The position numbers and the translations under genes are program-made. A stretch of DNA of 64,000 nt from Alligator mississippiensis (Eukaryota > Chordata > Crocodylia > Alligatoridae): NCBI RefSeq assembly GCF_030867095.1, contig NC_081828.1, positions 213,658,978 through 213,722,977 on the forward strand, in the 5' to 3' direction. This document shows positions 23,641-36,100 of the stretch, in pieces. How positions within the stretch are numbered: the first letter of the stretch is position 1; the number at the start of each line of letters is the position of its first letter. The notes under the pieces are model-generated. The model did no database searches, was not told where the DNA came from, and was given only the letters and a program-made list of their open reading frames with translations.

Positions 23641-25256
23641 TCTGTCCCACCCTGCTAGCTGGAGAAATAACCAGAGCTTCCTGCCCTGAGAAGCAACAAG
23701 GATTTTATTTGAACTGCTGTTTAACTCAAGGTGGCACCAAACCTCTTCCAGTCTCTTCTAATGCCCACAAAGGCATAGGGATGGGTGGGTATGATACACT
23801 TGCTTGAGCTCCTCCCTGCAGAGAACACACCTGGTTTTAGTCCACTCAGTAAACCTGATGCAGCCAGGGCTATCCAGCAGCTCCTTCAAAACCCATGCGA
23901 TTGGCTTGAATCTGGATCATTGTTCAGCCAAGAAAACTCAAGCAGATGAGAGCCCTGCTGAAAGGTTGCTCTGAGCCCTCACAAAGACACGCAGGAAGAC
24001 TAAAGGGAAGAAATGCTCCACACCCATCGTAGGCTTTGAGAAGCTAAAGGTACCAAGACAGTCCCCAGGTGGGTGGGTTGCGGGGCTGGAGTCCTGCAAA
24101 CGGGCCATGGAGGAGAGGTGGAGTGGACCTGCTTTGTGTTGTGGGAGGGGGGTGCTGGTGGCAGGAGAAGGTTGTGATTGGAAACAGGTGAGAGGCAGAG
24201 TGTGAAAAGAAAGAGAGAGAGAAACACCAGGGCAAGAGAAATGGGTTGCTGAGGAACTGAAATAAAAAGGTTTTGCAAAAGGAGGCATTTGAGAAACACT
24301 AGAGAAGTGAAGAGATGATGGCTCCCTGAGGCTGCCAAACAAAGTAGTCATTTGCCTCCCTGGGGCTCTTTCAGGGACCGTTCTCTCTGCTCCGAGTTGC
24401 AAGTAAAGTAGGTCAAACACCACCACGGTTGCAAACAAGCAGGGTTTAAGCTGGCACTGTGAAGCCAAGAGGTGGACAGTAGGGAAGCAAAACAAGGAAA
24501 CCACATGGTATCAGGGAGTGGCAGGCAGTAGTGGGTGGGGAGCCAGGAAGATGCATGAACAGGCTAGCCAAAAAATAGCATCCACGAGTTCAAAATGTTC
24601 TGATGCAAACTAGAAATTAGTTATTAATTATTAGAAATTAGTCTCTTCATGGGAGCAGTGTTGCTTTTCATCAGCTAAGCGTGTGGCCTGGTATGTACTG
24701 GAATAGGCACTGGCAAATCCTTATAGCAATGCACAGCAGTACATGTGCGGGGCCATGTCCTCAATGGCTGGGTACCTGCACAATCCCAGGTGTAGGATAA
24801 AGGGCTCCAGAGAGATCCACCAGCAGGCAGCTGGCCTAATAGCTAAGTGAGGCTCCCAGGTCCAGGCTTGCCTGTTTGAACAAGCGGCCTGATTTTCCAA
24901 AGCCAGCAGCTGCCAGCAGTTACCACAGAGCATTTGGGAAAAAAAAAAACACTTCTTTTTTTTCCAGTTACCAAGGAAGGTTAAAAAAAATACCACTTTT
25001 TTTTTTGTTTCAGGTATATTATTAATTTGATCCTGGGTGTGACCATGTACTGCATCCAACTGGAGAGCCCGGTGGTAATGTGGTGGGGCTATACACGGCT
25101 CCTATAAACAACCCCAATTGCAACCTCCGGAGTAAGGTGCATATAGGGTGCCTCAAAACCCTAGGCCCCACTGCCTTGTGGGTACTCCTGGGTTGGAGAA
25201 AGGCGAAGGGGCATCGTCCTGACAGAAGTTCATCCTTGCTGAGATGTTAGGCACTT

Positions 25257-26684
25257 TGTCGCAGGGCACCCCGGTGCCCCTGCTCCTAGAGAGGAGAAAC
25301 TGCCAGGGAGAGAGAGAGCGAGCCCTGGCCGGACAGAACGAGTCCAGCTGAGGGTTGCCAGGGGAACGAGCGCAGCTGCAGGTTGCCGGAGCAACTAAGG
25401 GGAGCTAGCTGCCTGTAGGAGGCAGGGCCTGGCCCTTATAAAGCCCAGGGCTGAGGCCAGGCTGGCAGCTCTCTGCCAGCAGCCAGAGAGGCAGGAGCTC
25501 ACCGGGCTAACAGCAAGTACCGCTCGAGCGGAGTTAAGCTACGATGTTAAGTTATAGCCAGGCGGCTTTGGGTTGTGTTTTGAGTTATAGCTGGGAGGCT
25601 TGAAGTGGTGTTTGTGATATTACAACCGGAGGCTTGGGTGAGGCTGTAGTGGTTGGAGGAGGCCTCATAAAGGGCCCCACGGGAGCGTGGGGGCCCCAGT
25701 GCCCGAGGAGGGCGCAGTGTCCTCATAGGGACCCCGGAGAGTGTGGGGTGCCCTAGTGCCAGGGAGGGCGCAGTCTAGTGCCAGGAGGGCACATTATCCT
25801 GCGCATCCAGTGGGTTGCAGACGGGGGACATAGACCCCAGGGTGGTGTGTGGGGTACGTAGACCCCAGCCCCAGAGAGAGGGGCGATTTTTTTTATCAGG
25901 GAGCCCGAGCGTGGGCACGGTGAGCCCCGAAGAGGGGGAGCGCTACATTAGGAAGCCCAGGACAGGAGTAGCAGATGCCAGCAAGGGCATCACTTGCGGG
26001 GTGCACAGACCCCAGCCCCAGGGAGGGGCGATTATTGAGGAGCCCTAGAGCAGGGTGATACTGAGGAGCCCAAGAGGGGCCATGCTGAGGAGCCCTAGAG
26101 CAGGGCGATATTGAGGAGCCCTGGAGCGGGGCAATATTTAAGAAGCCCAGGACGGGCGTGGCGGACTCGGTGATAGGCCTGCCCCGCAGGAAAACCCAGA
26201 GAAGGGCGAGGTGCTGCGGTTGCTCCGAGAGGATGGGGAGTAGCAGCGCGGTGAGCCCATACTAGAGAGGGTAATGGTGCTGTGGGCCTAAAAGACCGGT
26301 GGCCAGAGGGGATGTCCCAGGGGGGACTAGCTTATTGTAGAGGAGGCCTGGGAGAGCGGGCGTAGAGTTCGACCCAACAACATCTTTTCCATCTGCGAGG
26401 CTTGGGGCGTGGTATTAGGGGCTGGTAGGAGCCACGCATAGCCCATAATGCTAGGGTGTCCGGGGAACACCCACCATATCGGGAGACCCCCAGGGGGTCC
26501 GGAAGAACCGTGGGGACAGAGGTCCCGAGTAGCCGTGCCCAGGGAAGACACAAGGCAGCCTCCCTATTACATTTTCCAACAAGATGTGGCTGGTGAGAAT
26601 TAGAGGGTGCCTTTGGGCCGGCCTTGACACGGAGCGAGGGACCTCAAGGAGATCACAGCCCTCCTGAAGGACCCTGCCGTGACA
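25257..26684. mobile_element. LTR-type element, probable solo LTR
   Basis: The block starts TGTC and ends GACA, with near-matching five-base flanks (CACTT and CACTC) that look like a target-site duplication. A TATA-like CCCTTATAAAGCCC lies near 25,435, as in LTR promoters. The interior from about 25,660 to 26,160 holds diverged tandem phrases (for example GAGGAGCCC). No gag, pol or env reading frame is recognisable, so it reads as a fossil solo LTR. It postdates the local segmental duplication. Family unassigned. Confidence 0.45.
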
Positions 26685-27377
26685 CACTCAGCAACAGCTC
26701 TTATCTGTTGCTGTCTGGCAGAAGCTACAGACATGGAGACACTGAACATCTGGGCTTGGTCTGGCCTTTGGACTCTGTCTCCATGATCAAAATGGGGGAT
26801 GGCAGGTCTTGGGCAGTCTCTACTCCTCCATACTCTTGCCTTGGTGCATGCCCTGAAGGGCTTGCTGTGATGGTTGCAGGACTCCGGACAAGCAGACTCA
26901 TCAGGCACCTGACTAGACCTTCTACGCATACACCAGGATCCAGAGGATCCACGGATGCCAAGTAATCTTATTCTATACATGGTACCACATACAGTGTGTG
27001 TGCAAGCATGTGTGCAGGTGTGGGAATTGCTGCCTCATGGACAGAGTCCTCAAAAGTAGCTTCAGACAAGTGTTTCTGCTGCTGCCCTTTAAAGGGAGGG
27101 TGGGCAGCTCACTTTGCCCCTCTGTGTTTCAGGGTCTTCATCTGCAGAATATCAATACTGATCACACTGGCCCCTTCTAGCCTGAAATAAATTGGAGGGT
27201 CTTTTCATAGAGAGAGACAGAAAGTCAACACACTTGCACACTTGCACACTTGTTAGCTGAAGGTTTAATCTGATCTGCAAACAGAGCTGGAGGCCATGTG
27301 TCAGCGATATGTCAGGACTGACAGTAGTCTTATTTAGAGCTTAAATGATGGATTATGTAGGATGGAGATTATGTAGA

Positions 27378-27455
27378 CAGGGACGATCCCACCGCGGGTA
27401 GGGGATTGGACTCGATGTGACCTCGGAAAGGCCTTTCCAGCCTGACTTCTTTATG
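27378..27455 (+). mobile_element. CR1 3'-end fragment
   Basis: The plus strand carries the tail words GACGATCCCACCGCGGG, GGATTGGACTCGATG and CCTTTCCAGCC. It is short and decayed. Confidence 0.65.
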
Positions 27456-27583
27456 ACCAGAAGTGATATTTGACTCCTAATGCTTGACAAAGGGAGTGTC
27501 CATGAACCTTGGCTATTCTTCCCCAATAGGATTTTCTCTAATCTGGAAAAGTAAGAGGCAACTCTGTCAGGTGCTCTATGGAA

Positions 27584-28207
27584 TAGATTTCATAGACATT
27601 TGGGCTGGAAGGGACCTTGGAGGATCATCAGGTCCAGCCCCCTGCCCCAAGGGCAGGACGTCAGCTGGGGTCACAGGATCCCAGCAAGATAAGTGTCCAG
27701 ATGTTTCTTAAAAGAGTCCAGAGTAGGTGCTGGCACCACCCCTGGAGGGGAGTCTATTCCAGGCCTTGGGGGCTCAGACCGTAAAGAAGTTTTGTCCAGC
27801 CTAAAATGGTCTTGGAGGAGTTTGTGACCATTGACTTTGTTATCCCTTGGGATGCCCTGGTGAACAGGAATTCCCCAGATCCTGATGCACACCCCTGATG
27901 TACTTATAGGCAGCCACCAAATCACCCCTGAGCCTGCACTTTTCCAGGCTGAAGAGTCCCATGGCTCTCAGCCTGTCTTCATAAGGCCTGTTCTCCTGTC
28001 CTCTGATCATGCACATGGCTTTCCTCTGGACTCTCTCAAGCTTTTCCATGTCCTTTTAAAACCGTGGAGCTCAGAACTGGATGCGGTACTCCAGCTGCGG
28101 CCTCACCAAGGCCGAGTACAGCAGGAGGATGACATCCTGGGATTTGCTTGAGAAGCATCTATGGATGCAAGCCAGAGTTTTGTTTGCTTTACTAGCTGTG
28201 ACATCAC
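27584..28207 (-). mobile_element. CR1 LINE, 5'-truncated 3' end
   Basis: The 3' end is at ATAGATTTCATAGACATT. The minus strand retains C-terminal ORF2 words: EKLERVQRKAMCMIRGQENRPY, RAMGLFSLEKCRLRGDL and FRLDKTSLRSE, in broken frames. It aligns over its whole length with the 3' 640 bases of the long CR1 at 9131-12100 and so belongs to the same subfamily. Confidence 0.92.
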
Positions 28208-30424
28208 AGATAGTTGAATCTGAAACCAGGAGGAAGTCATCCAAACACTTATGCAGCTTTTATTTTTACAGTCTGTTTAGGTTGGCTAGAAAACCAGATT
28301 GTTCCCATTATAAGTTGACTGCACAATTTTAGTTTCAATTTAAAAAAGCAAACAAATGACCTTTTTGCCTGAATGTAAGTCCCTAACGACAAGACAACAT
28401 CCTTGAACTGCTATTACGCGTGCAACCTCCTGCAGGAGAAGCAAATGACCAAAGAAAGGACTCCAAAGGGCTGAATGCATTAAGAGTATTAAAGTAAAAG
28501 CAGCACCAACAGGAAATTCTGGTTTGGTATTTTTATTGCTTGCACAAAAGCAGTGCAAATCCAAGATTGCTAGAGGCCAAACTTGAGTGTAAGTGGAGTG
28601 CGATTTTTATGGTTGCTTTGGATGAATAAGGGTCAATTTATAATCGGAACAATGTGGTATATAGTAACAATTGTCAAGGGTTTATCAGTACCATAGACTC
28701 AATCAGGTAACTTTGGCTTTGGTTGCCAAAGCCATTTTCTACTTAAAGCTAATTGCATGGGGATACGCTGTTAGAGAACTTGGAAGTGAGCTGCTGCTAA
28801 GGAGAGAGGACTCATTTTGAGGCCTTAGCTAGTGAAACAAGTAGGGACAGGTGGGTAGATGTGTAGAGGTAAATGGCTGGCACCTTGATAATGATAATCC
28901 AAAACCTGCAGCAGTATGCAACAAGGGAATTTGCTTGTCTGCACTGTCCCCACCTACCCTTCTCACATCGCTCACGCTATGTGGGGTCTTTGCAACACCT
29001 ACCATCATCTTCATTGGTGTTTGTGCCATGTCACGGACCAAAAGGCTCTCAGTGTTACCAAACCATAGTTATATATTGATAATTCAGCAACAAATCTGGC
29101 TTAACTTCATTGTCAAGGCAGTTTATTTAACAAAAACAATATTAAGTCTATAAGACTTCAGACATGCTCAAAATGCATGCACACTGGAGAAGCAAAATCA
29201 CTTCATTCCAATCGGGTAAGAAGGGTGTAGGCACCCCAGTCTTGACATGTTTTAACCTACATTTTCCCTTCCAAAAAAAAAAAATCAACCCCTACACCCT
29301 CCAGAAAAATCACCAGAACAAAGAATGAGGCCGTGCCAGGGTAAAGCATCTCTGATTTGGATAATAAAATGCATTGGAGGGAGAACAGATAGCCCACAGC
29401 TTTGTAAGCAATCTTCTAATCTTCACAGCAGTGTCGGGCCAAAGAAACTTATTTTCCTGCGGTGCGAAGAAGATTGCAATATGGCCCTGTCCGCCAGGAT
29501 CTCTCTTCTGTAGTGGAAGGTGGAGACGGTCTAACTTTGAAACTCAAAGCTTCAGAGTCGGTTGTACCTGCATCCATCTTCCCAGCCTAGTCAAGCCTCC
29601 CCCACTTTCCACCCCATTTCCAGTGCTGCTTGGTGTAGGAGCATGGAAAGGGGCTACACAGGGCGAGGTTTGACCAAGCTCCATCAGAAAGACTGGACAA
29701 GCCATCACCATTTTACTGCCACTCTTGGTCTTTCGTGATCGCATGAAGTCACCATACATTAGGAACTGATTTCCCCTCCGTTCACCATGAACCACAACCA
29801 GATAGAGCTCGATGAGCAAAGCATCCCGTTATATATTGTTTGCAATGAAAGTTACCAAACAATATTTTGTGCAAGAAATGGACCTCAACAGAACCAATGG
29901 GTAGTTCATTCATTTCATATACACTCACAAGTACACAGAGATTATAGGCACAAATGAATCACATGGTTAGACTAACAGCTTTTAATTGTAAAAGAAAACA
30001 ACCCACAACAGGTTTTTTTTGAAACAATGAAAAAAAACTAAACTATGGGAAGCTTTGGCCTCTTAAGAACAAATCAAGACCTACTGCATTTGCCAATAAC
30101 TCTGTTCCCACATCTCTCAGTACGACTGGCTGCATTCACAGGGTGATGTGAAAGCACACTCCCATGTACTAGATCAAAGGATCTATATACGTCAACAGCC
30201 CAGGCTCCTATGTGGAAGAATCCCTTTAAACATGCAATTTCTCTCCCTAACGATGCCAAGGCCGTTGATGCTTCCGAAGCCCTTGACTGTCGTGCGAGTA
30301 GGATAAATAGGACCCTAGGCAAGAGCGGGGACTAGCTTATGCGATGCTGCTACTTCAAGGCAACTGAAGGCAGCAGGTTTTCTATGAACTGCTTTCACAA
30401 TGTCAATGCAATGATTAGCGTGTA
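28208..30424. other. Intergenic, no gene recognised
   Basis: Single-copy-looking sequence of moderate A+T content. A 91-codon minus-strand frame at 29544-29819 has no recognised domain and poor splice context. AATAAA on the minus strand near 29,122-29,127 could end a very long 3' UTR of the SPEG-like gene, but nothing connects it. Confidence 0.4.
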
Positions 30425-31005
30425 TACAGCAGCATAGCAGGTGTGTTGTATTCGGATACATCTAAAACATTCACCAGCACAATGGGTGCAGTTTATCTAC
30501 CTAGATTCACCCAGGAGATTCAGCAGCACAGCAGGTGCATCCTATTTGGGTGCACCTAATACATTCAACAGCATGGCAGGTATAATCTACGTAGGTTGAC
30601 CCAGACATTCAGCAGCACAGCAGGCATGTCCTACTTAGGTATGCCTGGTATACTCAGCAGCATAGCGGTATGACCTACCTAGACACGCCAGAGCATTCAG
30701 CAGCAAAAGTAGGTGTGCGCTACCTAGGTGCATGTAAAACAGCCAACACCACCACAGGTGCATCTACCCTGATACACGTAGGACGTTGCACAGCAGAGCA
30801 GACATGTTCTGTCTAGATATGCCAGGAGCACACGTAGTGGGTATCATCTACCTAGATACATCAGGACCACAGAAAGCACATTTGAACTGTACAGTCACCG
30901 GCTCAGCAGAGGTGCCTTTTACCTGGATGCATTTTGTGCATTCAGCATCACAAAAGGTGTATTGTACATGGATATACTTCAAATATTTAGCAGCAAGCAA
31001 GCATT
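30425..31005. repeat. Minisatellite, ~57-62-base units
   Basis: About ten diverged tandem units sharing CAGCAGCA(C/T)AGCAGGT, then CTACCTAG, then a CAT(C/T)TA(A/G)AACATTCA-like end. Units differ by substitutions and small indels and decay towards 31,000. No coding frame persists through the array. Confidence 0.85.
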
Positions 31006-32967
31006 GCTGTCTGACCATCTAGCAGAAGCAGTCTTCGCTGTGTTGAAGACACACAACCGAAAGCATTGCACTGGCTAGTTTGCTTCAGTAGAAGGGGCTG
31101 TGTTGGGCATAGCTGATTCAACAGGGCACAGCAGGCATGAAAGGAAAATGAGCATCTTCCACGAGCACCTGTCAAGCCGGCGTTTGGCCAACAACAGTGC
31201 TGATCCTGCCAAAGTCACCTGCTGGGAAGAAGCTTCCTCTGTTGCACTGCACTTCCAGCTGCAAAAGAGCACGGCTCACAGAGGTAAAGCACAGGGAGTG
31301 GTATCTATAGGGAGGCGAGCAATGCACCACTCCTGCACCCCTGCTCCCAGGCATGGCCTTCGGTGACTGTAGTACTGTCTCAGGGATGGACAAAAGTTTC
31401 CTTCCTGCACGTGCTCCTCTGAGAAGGAATTCCCAAGGCTCAAATCCTACATGCGTTGAGCCTCAGGCACCATTTCCTCTGGGGGAGACCCTTAGCAACA
31501 TGCCGAGGTATCATGTGGCAGAACCAACTTTGTATTTCTAAGCATCGCATATATTTCTAAGACAACCAATCCAGATAAACCAAGCCAGGGAAAGTGCCTG
31601 GTAGGCCTGCTCCTGACTCTCAGAATGAAAGCCCTGAAATATGTGTCCAGCATCACTGTGGTGATGCTCACAGAAATACTAGTCCTCGGAAGACGTGGGG
31701 CTGCTCTTCCTGCAGCAGAGGAAGCAGGGGCACACGCGGCAGTGGGATAAATTGTGCCCCCAACCCTGCAGAGTGGAAAAGAAAGGGCTTGTGTGTCTGA
31801 GATGGCACGAGCTGGGCCATCGTCCAGGATGGAGCAGCACACAAAGGATTAAGCTGTGCCCCCAGCCCTGAAAAATGAGGACTATCGATGCCACGCCAGT
31901 CATTACCTCTTGCAGGTAGAGGCCCGCAATGGATAGCCAGCAGGGTTAATGAAGCAGAAAACCATGCACACGTCCTGTGCTATAGGATGCACATAAGACC
32001 GATTTCCAGTGGAGACCAACCTAGCATGGCCCCTACTAGCCTGGGAACAAGACGGCTCCTTTCTAGCTCACCGGGTAGAGCTGCTGCCTACAGACTGTGG
32101 ACCCTAGCTCAAATCCCCTCGGCACTGCCAGGTTGGCTGTCACATAATGTGGTCTTGTGAAGCCATTTTGTGGCTGGCTTTTCATTCTCCATTTTTGTGG
32201 CTTCTGTGTAGCCAGCTGCTTTTTCACAGCTGGGGAAGCTACACCCAGGTTTCCTCTTGCATTCGATCCCCACTGGCAACCGCAGGCTTTGTAGGCATCC
32301 AGGACCACGGCACACTGCACCCTGAACCCAGCTGCTGGTGGGTCCTGACTGTACACGTCTACTCCAGCCCCCGGCTGGTCTGTGGCAGACACAGCGGGTT
32401 GCACAAATGCTATCGGCAGCTGCAGGTACCCCCAGGTGACTGAGAAGAAAGGCAGACACATCCTATCTCCTGATATCCCCACAGCAACATTTGGGGTTTC
32501 TTGGAACAATTAAGACTTATTTCACCCTGGGACACAATTTGGTTGCCTCCTCTGCCCACCCACCAGCTCCGGGCTCCATTTCAAGGGCAATATTTTGCCA
32601 GCTCCTTCTGGGTTGGAGAAAGGCTAGAAACCAGCCTGAGTATCGCCCAAACAATGAGGATCAAACGTCGCTGCAGGGCCACGGGGTCTGAAGGGGCAGG
32701 TGTCCACGAGCCGTGGCTGGAAACCAGGGTGGAAGTCTTTGAGCAGTATTTATGTGCTGTCTTCCAGCACTGAGGAAAGGATTTTCACAGCCATTTAGGG
32801 GATTGGGATGCCCAGTTCCCATTCACTTCTAATGGGAATTGGCCATACAAATCCCGCTCTGAGGCATCAGGGTCACTGCTTTCCTCCAGGGAGTTAAGAA
32901 CCAGCTGTGCCATGCCCCTGATGGACAAATGAGCGGGGGTCCATGGAGGGGTGGGAGGTGCCTGGAT
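31006..32967. other. Downstream flank/3' UTR of the SPEG-like gene
   Basis: No coding sequence is recognised. The SPEG-like stop codon is at 32968-32970 on the minus strand, so part of this stretch is presumably its 3' UTR. I find no convincing AATAAA on the minus strand in it. Confidence 0.4.
32056..32125 (+). repeat. tRNA-like sequence, probable SINE head or tRNA relic
   Basis: TAGCTCACCGGGTAGAGC resembles a tRNA A box/D arm, and AGCTCAAATCCCC about 30 bases later resembles a B box/T arm. The acceptor arms do not pair, so it is not a functional tRNA. A tRNA-derived SINE fragment or tRNA pseudogene is likely. Confidence 0.4.
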
Positions 32968-33145
32968 TCACTGTGCGATCATCACGCCATACTTTGAACA
33001 CAGCAGGCTCCTCTTCTTCTCCCGGTCTGTTAGGAAACTCCTCAGCTTGGTGGTGGAGAAGGTGACCACTGCCTGCTGCTTGTCGTCCAAGCCTGTCTCC
33101 TGCAGCCAGGGGATCTGCAGGCACTCTGCTGCCGACGGCCTCCCC
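32968..33145 (-). CDS. SPEG-like: SPEG-like terminal exon with stop codon
   Basis: Completes kinase 2 with [16 protein letters not shown] and then a basic tail: [20 protein letters not shown] followed by [11 protein letters not shown] and TGA. SPEG has a similar short tail (VTFPTARLRVFVRNREKRR). Acceptor CCTGTCTTAG|GGG. The running length of all exons comes out an exact multiple of three. Confidence 0.94.
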
Positions 33146-36100
33146 CTAAGACAGGAAAGAGCTGCCGTGTCAAGAAGAGGTTGGACCAGGCAGAGCCCTG
33201 CTGGGAGGGAGCGCTACTAGCTACTGTGGGAGAAGGCCTGTGCCCTACATGAGGTTTTGCAGGAAAGCCCATATCCTCTTACCAGGGATTGGCGCAGAGC
33301 GTGCTCTGGAGAAACGACACGGCCCCTCCGGACAGCCCCGCGTAACACCGAGTGAGCTTGATCTTCCCTCTCCTGGCAATTCTGGGGAAGTCACAGGCCA
33401 CCTCCGAGCTGAGCGGGTAGTTGGCGCTCAGCCTAGTGACAAAGAGGAGGGTGAATCAATGTGAGGCCTCCCCATCCCATCTTCGGGCCTTTTTGGAGAA
33501 CGCCTATGAAATGGTGCATTAATGTGAGGAAGCAGATGACACCAGGGCTTGGAAGTGTCAGCTGTGCAAGAGCGTGGCTGGAGTATGGACGGGCTCTGGG
33601 TATCCTGAGCTGATGCCACAGGCCCCCAGGGCTGCTGATTCAGTGTCTTTCTGCTGGTGCATCTCCCCTGAAGCTCCAAGGGATGTTAAAGCTGATGCTA
33701 GGGAATAAGGGACCGACTTACATGATGAAAGCAGTGACGCCGACAGCCCAGATGTCAGTCTGTGGGAGGGCTCCTTGCTCTGACTGGAGCTCTGGAGCTA
33801 AAAAAAGCACATCAGTGAAAATGGCATTTCCTTCCAAGACAGGACTTTGTTTCTAAGAGAAAGCTGTGGGCTGCTTCTAATCCTTGCTGTGTTTCAAGGG
33901 AAAGAGGAAGAAAGGGCCCATAATAGGGGCTGAGACACTGCAGCAGAGCATTAGCACAAGGACTAAGAGGGACCCTGGACTGCGGCTCCACAGAGCTTTG
34001 CCTTTGCTATGGATCTCTTGTCCTTCTCTGGCTGCTCTGGTTGCTTTTGCCTGAGCAATGAATGCATTTGCTGCAGCGCACGTAGGTAGCATCAGGGCCC
34101 AATACCCCTCTCGCTTCCAGCACTGGGAAGCTGGGGTAACTGTGGTGAAGCTATGCAAGTCACACTGGGGTAAGTAGGAAGCTGCTCGCTGGATGTGCTC
34201 CAGCTGTGTCCATCAATGCCCATGAAGGGACACTGGGCTTCACAAGGCATGGATAGCACCCTGTGCATCACCTGAGTTGGGAGTTGAGAGCTGCCAGCCC
34301 AGTCCTTGGAGGCAGTGGCTCAGGCAGGCTGCTAATCCTATTCAGTTCTCCCCTTTGCAACCAACTGATCTCAGGGCAGGGGCCGTGCACGTGCTGGCTC
34401 AGAGCATGCCGCAGCCCAGGCTAGGCCAGACTCTGCAGGGGTCTGTTCTTAAGTCTACCACTAGAACCTCCTCCATTGCTGCATAAGTGAGACGGGCATC
34501 TGTGCACGGGTAACACCTGAAAAGTGGGGGGACTCAGAGCAGGTACAAACTCATCTGTTAGCTGCTTCTCCCAGTCTGACCTTCCCAAGGGGCAGCGATC
34601 CCAGGCCATGCTGACCTAGTGCCAACACAACTTTGCTGTACCGCACTCACCCATGGTTTCAACATAGTCCGTGCACTTGTCCATAGTAATGATCTTGTCT
34701 GGTGTGTAGAACTGTGCGTTGCCGAAGTCCAGGAGCTTAAGCAGGTTGGGCTCAGTAATGATCATGTTTTCAGACCTCAGATCCAAATGCAGGATGTTGT
34801 GGGCATGGAGGTACTCCACAGCAATAAGAATCTGCCACAGGTAGTCTCGGACCTCCACCTCGGAATAAGATGGCCTGGAAAGGTGGAAATTGTAAGCTGC
34901 TTCTGTGCCTACCTTCACTGCCTAAACTGGGAACAATTCTAGACAAGCTGGATGGACTGGCCTGGGTGGAGCACTGTCAATGCAGCCATACCACTTCCAG
35001 TATCTGAGCAAGCTCACGTAGAGCAAGCATGGATGTCTCTAACACGGCACGTGGTTATGTCACATTGACATCCTTTCAGTATCAAAGCTGGGATCAGAAT
35101 CCAACTCTTTCGCTCCCTCATCTTATCTTCTAGGTTTAAACCCTCTAAAGGACATCACAAAGCAGGTTGAAGGAGAAAGGGACAGAGTTGGGCTGGTTTT
35201 CAGAGTTGAGACAATTCCTGTGCAGTCTACTGTACACCTTAAAGGTTGGCTTTGAACATGTCTAATAGGAAGGAGGCAGAGTTTGAGACTCTAGGAATCT
35301 AGGTGGTGATCAAACGCATCAAAAAATTGATGCTTTCCATTGCTGGAGGAGAAGGCAAAGAGGCTGTGTTGTTTCTCCAGGCCCTGCTCAAAGATGATAA
35401 CCAAGGGGAGACATGGGTGGAAGAAGATCACCAGGATGAACATTTGGGCAAAAAGCAGCAGATCTTTCCAAGATACACCAGCCCTGGACAAAACTGGCAT
35501 AGGGGGGTGCACCAGAGAGTCCTACCTGTTTGCCAAAGAGTGGAGTAGCTCTGGGCCCACACAGAGCTCCTGGATGAGGACGAGGTGCCGTGGGCTCACG
35601 TAGGCTCCCTCCAACCGCGCTATGTTTATGTGATGAAGCTTCCTCAGGACCTGATATTCCTGGAGCACAGCCTGCTTGTCCTCTGGGCGGTAAGGGATAA
35701 TTTTGGCAGCCAGCGCTTTCCCACACAGTTTTTCCCGACACTGTCTGACAATGCTGAAACGACCCCTGGAGCAAAGAAACACAAGGGCAAGTTAAATGTT
35801 TCTTCCCTTTTGTGGCCTGGTCCAGCCTGAGCCAGATTCTGCCATACCTTCCGCTTCCTTCACATCCATGCATGGGGCAGAAGCCAGGATTGTACTGGGT
35901 TATTAGGGGAGACTATAAGAGACATCATTTACATGACATTTCTAAAATTTGTTTGAAGCCAGAAGCAAAAGGCTGATTCCTGGGGTCTGCAGTCAACAGC
36001 TGCAGTGCCTGATACATCAGAGAGAAGATCCTTTACCAAGCCATAGTTGAGCTGGGCTATACGTTAGTGAGCTGCTTACTTATCTTGTGAAATACTAATT

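Larger units (their letters stand above)
21960..27330. repeat. Segmental duplication unit B (no CYP8B1 attached)
   Basis: The downstream partner of unit A. Homology ends near 27,330, where unit A would continue into the CYP8B1 TATA box and coding region; here the sequence becomes unrelated. Unit B is longer because of private insertions: about 1 kb of G+C-rich sequence (22,640-23,640) and an LTR-type element (25257-26684). The copies differ by many substitutions and small indels, so the event is old. Confidence 0.75.

Noticed and set aside
29544-29819. 91-codon minus-strand frame
   Set aside because: It reads protein-like in part (ELYLVVVHGERRGN) but has no identified family and weak splice signals; not enough to call an exon.
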